Assembly: GCF_014218275.1 (NCBI RefSeq)
Contig: NZ_AP023213.1
Location: forward strand, 3,938,954-4,002,953
Source: Citrifermentans bremense
Lineage (GTDB): Bacteria; Desulfobacterota; Desulfuromonadia; Geobacterales; Geobacteraceae
Direction of reading: 5' to 3'
Length of the DNA: 64,000 nt
The translations under genes were made by a program, and so were the position numbers. Shown one piece after another: positions 57,724-64,000 of this stretch (its first letter is position 1; each line of letters starts with the position of its first letter). The notes beneath the pieces are model-generated. The model had not been told where the DNA came from, did not search any database, and saw nothing but the letters and a program-made list of their open reading frames with translations.

Positions 57724-59364
57724 ATGAAGAGCTATAAGGACTGGGGGATATTTTCCAAGATCGTGAGCCTTTCTCTGCTGTCATGGGTGGTACTGGCACT
57801 GGCTGCCACGTTCGTCCTGGTTCCCTATATCAGGGAGCTGCTGATCACCGAGAAAAAGGACTCGGTCCGGTTCCTTGTGGAAGAGGCTTCCACCATCCTC
57901 ACCAACTACCAGAAACAGGTCGATGCCGGTGCGCTTTCCCAGGAAGAAGCCCAGAAGCGGGCTGCCCTGGACGTCAAGGCCCTGCGCTACGACGGCAAGG
58001 AATACTTCTTCATCAGCGACCTCAACAACCGCCTGATAGCACACCCTCTCCGCCCCGAGAACGAAGGGAAGGACATGAGCTCGTTCAAGGACGCTGACGG
58101 GAAACTGATCTACCGCGAGTTCACCAAGGCGGCTTCGGGGGATAAAGGTGCCGGCTTCGTCGAGTACCGCCAGCTCAAGCCGAAAGAGTCCGAGCCGCAA
58201 CCGAAGCTGAGCTACACCAAGCTCTTCAAGCCCTGGGGATGGGTGGTCGGGACCGGCATCTACATCAACAAGGTGGACGAAGACATGGGGAGGGTCCGGC
58301 TGGCGATCGGGCTCGGCCTGCTGGGGGTCCTGGGCCTGGGGGTCATGCTGGCCCTCATGGTTTCGCGCACCATCACCGGGCCGATCAAGGAGGTGGTGGA
58401 CAGCATCAAGGACATCGCACAGGGGGACGGAGATCTGACCAAGCGCCTCCCCGTCCACGGCGACAACGAGATAGGCGAACTGTGCCGGTGGTTCAACACC
58501 TTCGTCGGCAAGCTGCACGGCGTCATCTCGCAGGTGTCCGACAGCGCCGTTCAACTCTCCTCGTCTTCCGTCGAACTGCAGGCAAGTTCCAGGGGGATGT
58601 CGGAGAGCATCGCGACGCTCTCCTCGCAATCGACCTCTCTGGCGACAGCCGGCGAGGAGATGTCCGCCACCTCTTCCGACATCGCCGGCAACTGCCACCT
58701 CGCCGCCGACAACGCGGCAGGGGCGTCGAGCAAGGCTTCGGCAGGGGCGGAGATCGTCGGACAGTCGATCTCGGTGATGCAGGCCATTGCCACTCGCGTC
58801 AAGAGCGCCGCCGACAGCGTGGGGCAGCTGGGGAGCCGCTCGGACCAGATCGGTGCCATCGTGGGAACCATTGAAGACATCGCCGATCAGACGAACCTCC
58901 TGGCACTGAACGCCGCCATCGAAGCGGCCCGTGCCGGTGAGCAGGGGCGCGGCTTCGCTGTGGTCGCCGACGAAGTGCGGGCCCTTGCGGAGCGGACCAC
59001 TCGCGCCACCAAGGAGATAGGGGAGATGATAAAGTCGATCCAGAAGGAAACCAAAGACGCGGTGCAGACGATGGAAGAGAGCGTGGTGGAGGTGGAGCAG
59101 GGAAGCAGCCACGCAGCCGCTTCCGGCAGGTCCCTGCAGGAGATCTTGGAGATCATCACCGCCGTCACCGAACAGATAAGCCAGATCGCCACTGCCGCAG
59201 AGGAGCAGACCTCAACCACCCGTGAAATCAGCCACAACGTCCTGAGCCTGAACGAGCTTGCTCACCAGAACAGCAGCGCCATCGACGAGGCCGCCAAAGC
59301 CGCCACCGGGGTGGCCCTGCAGGCTGAAGAGCTGCAAAGGCTGGTGCACCAGTTCAAGCTGTAG
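57724..59364 (+). CDS. Methyl-accepting chemotaxis protein with Cache sensor
   Basis: 546 residues: TM1 (about 10-34), a periplasmic single-Cache-like domain (about 35-190, with [21 protein letters not shown]), TM2 (about 196-218), HAMP, and the cytoplasmic signalling domain whose hairpin tip is the conserved [36 protein letters not shown] near residue 390-425. It ends without a CheR-tether pentapeptide. ATG at 57724 follows TAAGGAG. Cache domains of this type often bind organic acids; the ligand here is unknown. A FliA promoter is present upstream. Confidence 0.95.
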   Translation: MKSYKDWGIFSKIVSLSLLSWVVLALAATFVLVPYIRELLITEKKDSVRFLVEEASTILTNYQKQVDAGALSQEEAQKRAALDVKALRYDGKEYFFISDLNNRLIAHPLRPENEGKDMSSFKDADGKLIYREFTKAASGDKGAGFVEYRQLKPKESEPQPKLSYTKLFKPWGWVVGTGIYINKVDEDMGRVRLAIGLGLLGVLGLGVMLALMVSRTITGPIKEVVDSIKDIAQGDGDLTKRLPVHGDNEIGELCRWFNTFVGKLHGVISQVSDSAVQLSSSSVELQASSRGMSESIATLSSQSTSLATAGEEMSATSSDIAGNCHLAADNAAGASSKASAGAEIVGQSISVMQAIATRVKSAADSVGQLGSRSDQIGAIVGTIEDIADQTNLLALNAAIEAARAGEQGRGFAVVADEVRALAERTTRATKEIGEMIKSIQKETKDAVQTMEESVVEVEQGSSHAAASGRSLQEILEIITAVTEQISQIATAAEEQTSTTREISHNVLSLNELAHQNSSAIDEAAKAATGVALQAEELQRLVHQFKL

Positions 59365-59383
59365 GAAGGAAAGCGGATTTGTT

Positions 59384-60439
59384 TCAGTCCAGACGCTGCC
59401 GGTAGGCGTTCAAGAACCTCGCGTCTTCGGCGTAGGTCACCGGGTAGATGAAGGGTACAGGCTTTGGCTCCATCTGGTCACCTACGTTTCTGAAGGTGAA
59501 GAGGCAGGAATTGGAAAGCGCCTTGTTGTGGGCCTCACGGCTGAAGCGCTCTATGTCCGACTGCACGGTGATGGTGGTCTTCCCGGTGAAGACCACCCGC
59601 GCCGTGAACTTCAGCTGGTCCCCCAGAAGCACAGGCTGGTTGAAGTTGATGCGGTTCACCTGGCAGGGGACCACGCGGTCCTGGGTGACCATCTCGGCGG
59701 CGAGCGCGGCCAGCTCGTAAGCCTTGCGTATCAGGTATCCCCCGAAGATAGTCTTCGGCACGTTCTCCTGCTCCGGGTAGGCGCGCAGTGCCGATTCCAG
59801 CACCAGTTCGCCGGCGCGGATGCCGTGAAAGTCGCTGGACTCCTGTTCCTTGTGCAGCTTTTTCAGCAGCAGATATTCCTCGAGCGAAGGCATCTCCTCC
59901 GCCTTTGCCAGGCTCTCACGGTACGACTGGCGCCGCAACTCGGCCTTTTGATGCCTTTTCTGCTCTATCTGCAGCCTGTATTCGAGCGGGGGGAGCGCGA
60001 GGCTCCTTGCCTCCTCGTTGTCCGCCGAACGGGCGACCATGGTGAAGTAGCAGCTCGCCAGGTGGCTCGAACAGGTCCCAAGGCACTCCACCCGGATCCC
60101 CACCTCCATGGAAGATTTCCCCACATGGTTTATCTGAGCCGAAAACACCAGGTCATGCGTCGTGTCCGCCGGGTTGCGGACCACGATGCTGTCGATGGCG
60201 GCGGTCACCACGCGCGCGTCGGGATAGAACTGGTTCACGTAGCCCAGCGCCGTGTTTTCGGCGACCTTGTCCAGCACCTCCAGCAGCTTGCCGAAGCGTA
60301 TGTTCCCCGGCAGGTAGCCGTCCCGGGCCAGAAAGCGGCGCGCCAGCGCCGGGTCCGTCGAGAAGGGGAGCACGAAGAGGTAGCGCGTATCATGCGGGGT
60401 CAGTTGGAGGGTCTCTTTCTTCCCGTTGCCGTCGGTCAC
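59384..60439 (-). CDS. Double-hotdog acyl-CoA thioesterase (ACOT9-like)
   Basis: 351 residues with two hotdog domains (about 1-140 and 190-330). The first contains PGNIRFGKLLEVLDKVAENTALGYVN and the second FGGYLIRKAYELAALAAE, both typical of acyl-CoA thioesterases of the ACOT9/BfiT type. It would hydrolyse acyl-CoA to free acid and CoA. The start is uncertain: GTG at 60439 has AGGATGGTGG upstream and fits the domain start; a reading from 60547 is possible. The 185-base region 60440-60624 shows no other gene. Confidence 0.82.
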   Translation of the reverse strand: MTDGNGKKETLQLTPHDTRYLFVLPFSTDPALARRFLARDGYLPGNIRFGKLLEVLDKVAENTALGYVNQFYPDARVVTAAIDSIVVRNPADTTHDLVFSAQINHVGKSSMEVGIRVECLGTCSSHLASCYFTMVARSADNEEARSLALPPLEYRLQIEQKRHQKAELRRQSYRESLAKAEEMPSLEEYLLLKKLHKEQESSDFHGIRAGELVLESALRAYPEQENVPKTIFGGYLIRKAYELAALAAEMVTQDRVVPCQVNRINFNQPVLLGDQLKFTARVVFTGKTTITVQSDIERFSREAHNKALSNSCLFTFRNVGDQMEPKPVPFIYPVTYAEDARFLNAYRQRLD

Positions 60440-60624
60440 TCGAAGCCACCATCCTTTTTTTGAGGTAGAAGACCCAAACAAGGTACCACAAGATTGGCCC
60501 TGCGCATCAGGATCTGACTTTGGGGCTGAATGGAGTCTCCTTGACACGCGACACTCCCCGTTTTGCCCGACCTTCCAATCGCATCACCACCTGCAGACCT
60601 TAAGCAGAAAGCGCAATCGCGAAT

Positions 60625-61770
60625 CTAATAAGTGGAGAGGTCAAGCTCGGCGGTGTCGATGCGGGGAAGACGTTGCCCGAGCCGTTTCTCGATCACCTTG
60701 AAGTGCGCTAGATCTTCGGGGCAGAGCAGGGTCACGGCGACGCCGGCTGTCTCGGCGCGACCGGTTCTCCCTATGCGATGCTGGTAATCGATGGGCGACC
60801 GGGGGAGTTCGTAGTTGACCACATGGGGAAGAAACTGTACGTCGATCCCGCGCGACGCCAGGTCGGTTGCAATGAGCACCCGCAACTCGCCGGCTTTGAA
60901 CTTGGCCAGGACGGCGGTCCTTCCCCCCTGACTCATGCCGCTGTGAAATGTGGACGCGCTGATCCCGTTGGCGACCAGCTTTCTCGCTACGTTGTCGGCC
61001 CGCTTCTGCGACGAAGTGAAGACCAGCACCTGCTTCCAGTCGCCGCTTTTGACGAGGAACCTGAGCAGTGGGCCCTTGCGGCTGGAATCCACCAGATAAA
61101 TCTGCTGGGTAATAAGCTCGGGTTCGGACGACTCAGCCTCGATTTCGATCCGCATCGGGTCGGTCAACAGGCTCGCCGCCAGTCGCTCCACTTCCGGGGG
61201 GAAGGTGGCTGAAAAGAGAAGGTTTTGCCGTTTTGCCGGGAGAAGCGCAAGGATCTCCCTCAGTTCGTCTTGAAAGTCTTCAGCGTAGAGCCGGTCAGCC
61301 TCATCAAGCACCAATGTGGCGACGGAGGAAAGCTGCACACTGTTTTTGGCAACGAGTTCGAGCAGGCGGCCGGGAGTGGCGATGAGCAGCTCGATCCCCT
61401 TCAGTTGGATCATCTGGGGGTTGATGGCCACCCCGCCGAAGACCGCCCCGGTCTTGACCCTGGGGTTCAGATGGCTCCCGAGCTGTCTCGCGACCCCCTC
61501 GATCTGGGCGGCGAGTTCGCGCGTCGGCACAAGGATCAACGCCCTGAGCCTGCGCCGCTCGTCCGCACCCTGGCAATGGATGAGTTGCAGCAGCGGCAGT
61601 ATGAAGCTGGCCGTCTTGCCCGAACCGGTCTTGGCGACGGCAATCAGATCCTTTCCCTTTAAAACGGCAGGGATGGCCTTGCTCTGAATCGGGTATGGAC
61701 GCTTGAATCCCGGCTGTGCCGCGATTGCACTCAACAGTTCGGGATGCAGGCCAAGAGTGGCAAATGACAT
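60625..61770 (-). CDS. rhlE: DEAD-box RNA helicase, RhlE-like
   Basis: ATP-dependent RNA helicase of 381 residues, shorter than average because the C-terminal basic tail is absent. Motifs in order: F-x-x-x-x-L-x-P..., the Q motif GFKRPYPIQ, motif I AKTGSGKT (near residue 46), PTREL, DEAD in LDEADRLY (near 155), SAT in FSATFP, and motif VI HRIGRTGR. ATG follows AGGAG. Its leader contains a terminator-like hairpin and a strong promoter candidate, pointing to attenuation or cold-shock-type control. Confidence 0.93.
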   Translation of the reverse strand: MSFATLGLHPELLSAIAAQPGFKRPYPIQSKAIPAVLKGKDLIAVAKTGSGKTASFILPLLQLIHCQGADERRRLRALILVPTRELAAQIEGVARQLGSHLNPRVKTGAVFGGVAINPQMIQLKGIELLIATPGRLLELVAKNSVQLSSVATLVLDEADRLYAEDFQDELREILALLPAKRQNLLFSATFPPEVERLAASLLTDPMRIEIEAESSEPELITQQIYLVDSSRKGPLLRFLVKSGDWKQVLVFTSSQKRADNVARKLVANGISASTFHSGMSQGGRTAVLAKFKAGELRVLIATDLASRGIDVQFLPHVVNYELPRSPIDYQHRIGRTGRAETAGVAVTLLCPEDLAHFKVIEKRLGQRLPRIDTAELDLSTY

Positions 61771-61790
61771 AGGTGGAACTCCTGTATCTA

Positions 61791-61820
61791 AAAAGAAAAA
61801 CCACAGGAAGTCCCGTGGTT
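61791..61820 (-). terminator. Terminator-like hairpin in the leader of the DEAD-box helicase gene
   Basis: Stem AACCAC/GTGGTT (61799-61804 with 61815-61820) and an inner GGA/TCC. On the minus strand it is followed by TTTTCTTTT, and the helicase start lies about 20 bases further. It is an intrinsic terminator placed inside the 5' leader. Confidence 0.65.
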
Positions 61821-61834
61821 CAGATGCGATTCAG

Positions 61835-61864
61835 TTTATAGCACGTTGTGGTGCATGGCGACAA
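61835..61864 (-). promoter_or_regulatory. Promoter of the helicase gene
   Basis: Minus strand TTGTCG (61859-61864), 18-base spacer, TATAAA (61835-61840). Transcription would start near 61828, a few bases before the hairpin. Confidence 0.5.
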
Positions 61865-61998
61865 CCGCTTTGCCGTAGAGGGGGGCATCGATTTATATTG
61901 ATGTTTTTTAACTAAACATGCTAATCTGCGTGCCACTCTGCGGCAGCCAAAAGAGCGGAAGTCCATGACAACTCCAAAATTCCGAGGGCACTTAAACG

Positions 61999-62730
61999 AT
62001 GGGAAAATTTGCAGGATTTTCTTCCGCAATGTTTCAATTTCTCACGAATCTGAGCGACAACAACAACAAACAATGGTTCGAGCTTCACAAAGCGGATTAC
62101 CAGGAGCATGTCCTGAAACCGTTGCAGTCATTGGCGGCTGGTTTGGGCCCCTTCATGCAGGGCATCGATGCTGATTTGGAAGTGACTCCAGCCTTGAACA
62201 GGACCATTTCCCGGATTTATCGCGATACGCGCTTTTCAAGAGACAAGTCCCCATACAAGACGAGTCATTGGATTACGTTCAAAAGGCCAAGGATTGAGTG
62301 GAAAGACTACCCGGCATACTTCTTTGAGATCTCACCAGATTGGTACCGTTACGGCATGGGTTTTTACAGCGCCAGCCGGGTGACCATGGACAGGTTCAGG
62401 AAAGCCCTGGATTCGAATCCTGCTAAATTTCGTTCAGCAACTTCATTCTTCCCGAAGCAGAACGTGTTTGAAATTGAGGGCGACAGGTACAAACGCCCCT
62501 TGAAACCAGGCATCCCTGCGGAACTTGATGACTGGTACAACAGAAAAAGCATTTATCTCGCCTGCAACCAACGAGTCGAAGACAGCGTGATTGGTAAGGC
62601 GTTGATCACGGATTTGATATCCGGCTTCGAGACCATCGCCCCCCTCTATCACTACCTCTGCAAAGTGGCTGCAGCAGGGCGGATGGCCCATCTGCTGACG
62701 GTAAAGGTGAGGATCGATGAGAGGACCTGA
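61999..62730 (+). CDS. DUF2461 family protein
   Basis: 243 residues. The N-terminal pattern FxGFSxxxxxFLxxLxxNNxKxWFELHKADY and the RIYRDTRFSRDKSPYKTSHW block are diagnostic of DUF2461 (TIGR02453). The function of the family is unknown. Its lower GC content and codon use differ from the neighbours, so recent acquisition is possible. The ATG at 61999 gives the full family N-terminus; the ribosome-binding site is not obvious. Confidence 0.88.
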   Translation: MGKFAGFSSAMFQFLTNLSDNNNKQWFELHKADYQEHVLKPLQSLAAGLGPFMQGIDADLEVTPALNRTISRIYRDTRFSRDKSPYKTSHWITFKRPRIEWKDYPAYFFEISPDWYRYGMGFYSASRVTMDRFRKALDSNPAKFRSATSFFPKQNVFEIEGDRYKRPLKPGIPAELDDWYNRKSIYLACNQRVEDSVIGKALITDLISGFETIAPLYHYLCKVAAAGRMAHLLTVKVRIDERT

Positions 62731-62829
62731 CTTTCGTGTCAAAATTTCCAACGGGAAGAAATCGGACCTAATCCTCCAGAAGGGGGACTCGACGCTTCTT
62801 CTGCCGCCGGACGCCAACCGATCAGAGCC

Positions 62830-63720
62830 ATGAACTCTTTTCTTCAGTACCTTTTCGCGCTTTTCCCCCCAAGCCTCGTTGCTGCGGCATTGGTATGGCT
62901 GCTCAGGGGTGAGTATCGGAATCGGCTTCAGTGGGGGATATCCGCCGCAAGCTGTGGCAGCGTCGTCGCTTTTGCATTCCTGGCAGCCCCTTGGGCCTTC
63001 ACAAGTTACTATCTCCGTTACGTTTCCCTTGCCCTCTTTGCCCTTGCACTTCTTTACACAAGTCGTCGGACCAGGTTTGCGGATACGGCCAGACAGTGGA
63101 GCATGTTGCGCGTTTCACTTTCCCTTCTTTCTCTTCTTCTGTTTGTGCTGCTGGATCTTTTGGCCATTGCAGCATTTCAGCAACCGGGAAAGCCCCTCAA
63201 CCTCTCATTCCCTCTAGCTTCAGGTAGCTACTACGTGCTCCAGGGGGGAAGCAGCCCTATCACCAACCCCTTCCATGCTGCAGGAGGAACCACGCTTGCC
63301 TTTGACATCGTCAAGTTGAACGCGATCGGGAATCGGGCCCGCGGCATTGCTCCTCAGTCCTTGGCTGCTTATGAAATTTTCGGGGAGAGATTGCGCAGCC
63401 CCTGCGCGGGAACAGTTTCCTTCGTTCAGGACGGGGTGCAGGATCACCCCCCCGGAACTCCGGATGCGGAGCATCCCGCGGGGAACCACCTGGTTTTGAA
63501 GTGCGGCGACACGGACGTCCTGTTGGCGCATTTGAAACGCGGCACCATAGCGGTGAAGGCCGGTCAGGTGGTTTCTGCCGGGGAGGTTGTCGGCAGCGTC
63601 GGGAATTCCGGCAACACGCTAGAACCGCATCTGCATATCAGTGCCACAATGGGCAGTGCTGAAAGAGGGCTTACTTTTGAGAACCGGAGACTTTCCGTGA
63701 ATAGCGTGGTAGTCAGGTAG
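62830..63720 (+). CDS. Membrane protein with M23/LytM-like peptidase domain
   Basis: 296 residues: four to five hydrophobic helices in the first half (about 5-25, 35-55, 58-78 and 92-118), then a LytM-like (peptidase M23) beta domain (about 155-296) with FDIVKLN, GNHLVLKC, GEVVGSVGNSGNTLEPHLHI. The final HLH matches the HxH metal-binding motif. The first metal ligand region, usually HxxxD, is reduced to AFDIV, so the domain may be inactive or diverged. Short and weak ribosome-binding site (GAG). Single gene. Confidence 0.72.
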   Translation: MNSFLQYLFALFPPSLVAAALVWLLRGEYRNRLQWGISAASCGSVVAFAFLAAPWAFTSYYLRYVSLALFALALLYTSRRTRFADTARQWSMLRVSLSLLSLLLFVLLDLLAIAAFQQPGKPLNLSFPLASGSYYVLQGGSSPITNPFHAAGGTTLAFDIVKLNAIGNRARGIAPQSLAAYEIFGERLRSPCAGTVSFVQDGVQDHPPGTPDAEHPAGNHLVLKCGDTDVLLAHLKRGTIAVKAGQVVSAGEVVGSVGNSGNTLEPHLHISATMGSAERGLTFENRRLSVNSVVVR

Positions 63721-63729
63721 CTTCGCCTG

Positions 63730-64000
63730 CTAGGTCAACAGCCTCAACGTCGAAAAGACCATCTTACAGATAACGACGAGCGCCGCCGACGCGAAAGAGG
63801 CCAGGGCGACAACTGCCAGCTTCTTCTGCATCTGCAATAGCGGCCCCTTGATGCTCGGAACTTCCCTGTACCTGTTGAGCATCCCCACACCGGTGCCGGC
63901 TACCGTCCCCGCCAGTAAAAGTGCGTACAGCACGTATCCGATGAAGTGGTACTCCCTTTGGAGCAGGCAAAACGGGCAGTGGTGCGAGGGGAGCTCGTAA
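63730..64000 (-). CDS. Membrane protein with CPFC motif, 5' end cut by window
   Basis: The minus-strand frame is open from the window edge to the stop at 63730: 90 codons, C-terminal part only. It contains HHCPFCLLQREYHFIGY, a CxxC motif just before a transmembrane helix (YVLYALLLAGTVAG), followed by a basic loop and a second helix near the C-terminus. The arrangement looks like a redox-active or metal-binding membrane protein, but I do not recognise the family. Confidence 0.6.
   Translation of the reverse strand, partial: YELPSHHCPFCLLQREYHFIGYVLYALLLAGTVAGTGVGMLNRYREVPSIKGPLLQMQKKLAVVALASFASAALVVICKMVFSTLRLLT

Noticed and set aside
57488..57727. 79-residue ORF with a good ribosome-binding site before the chemoreceptor
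   Set aside because: Its second half contains the FliA promoter and its end overlaps the chemoreceptor start; the composition is low-complexity acidic. It may be an upstream ORF, but I cannot support it as a gene.

Overview
The window looks like a chromosomal segment from a Geobacter-type organism (Desulfuromonadota, Geobacteraceae such as Geobacter, Geomonas or Citrifermentans). The assignment is an inference. It rests on GC-rich coding sequence, an anaerobic-type cobalamin pathway, a HrcA/CIRCE-controlled heat-shock operon, many two-component, PilZ, GGDEF and chemotaxis genes, and GC-rich inverted-repeat elements between genes. No phage, insertion sequence, CRISPR array, tRNA or rRNA was recognised. 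The first gene is cut at its 3' end and the last at its 5' end by the window edges.

Layout: 1-7.0 kb (minus) holds hrcA-grpE-dnaK-dnaJ, followed without a real gap by a secreted phospholipase-D-like protein and a class A penicillin-binding protein, with a perfect CIRCE operator upstream. 7.1-8.2 kb is hemW. 8.4-14.1 kb (plus) is a nitrilase-family amidase and the complete tol-pal system (tolQ, tolR, tolA, tolB, pal, cpoB). 14.1-19 kb holds two small unknown genes, tatB, then nadA, a gamma carbonic anhydrase, an endonuclease III-like glycosylase and a TraB/TIKI-like membrane protein. 19.2-24.5 kb has a very large STAND ATPase regulator with a BTAD-type output and a lipoprotein with three tandem 97-residue repeats. 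24.5-30.6 kb has a Nudix hydrolase, rpe, rsmB, a thioredoxin-fold protein, a cardiolipin synthase and a diguanylate cyclase. 30.7-33.8 kb (minus) is a zinc-uptake operon, zur-znuA-znuC-znuB, with a palindromic operator. 34-34.8 kb is a PilZ protein.

From 47.6 down to 34.9 kb (minus) lies a DedA/YqaA protein, an M16 peptidase and a long run of anaerobic cobalamin genes (cbiX, cbiC, cbiD, cbiET, cbiL, cbiF, cbiG, a CbiH-CbiP fusion, cbiB, cobD). It covers much of the corrin ring synthesis and the amidation and side-chain steps. CbiA, CbiJ and the nucleotide-loop genes are not in the window. 47.7-49.0 kb (plus) is a DAHP synthase preceded by a short aromatic-rich leader ORF and terminator-like hairpins, which I regard as the best candidate for an undescribed regulatory system here. 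49.1-53.9 kb (minus) has a hybrid PAS histidine kinase and an OmpR-type two-component pair. A decayed chemoreceptor fragment, a zinc-ribbon protein, glycerate kinase, a DUF2845 protein and a flavodoxin follow. A FliA-type promoter precedes an intact Cache chemoreceptor. The end holds a double-hotdog thioesterase, a DEAD-box helicase with a terminator-like hairpin in its leader, a DUF2461 protein, an M23-like membrane protein and a truncated membrane protein.

Gene starts were chosen by reading ribosome-binding sites and family alignment by eye. Promoters, hairpins and repeat families were found by eye and have not been scored by software.
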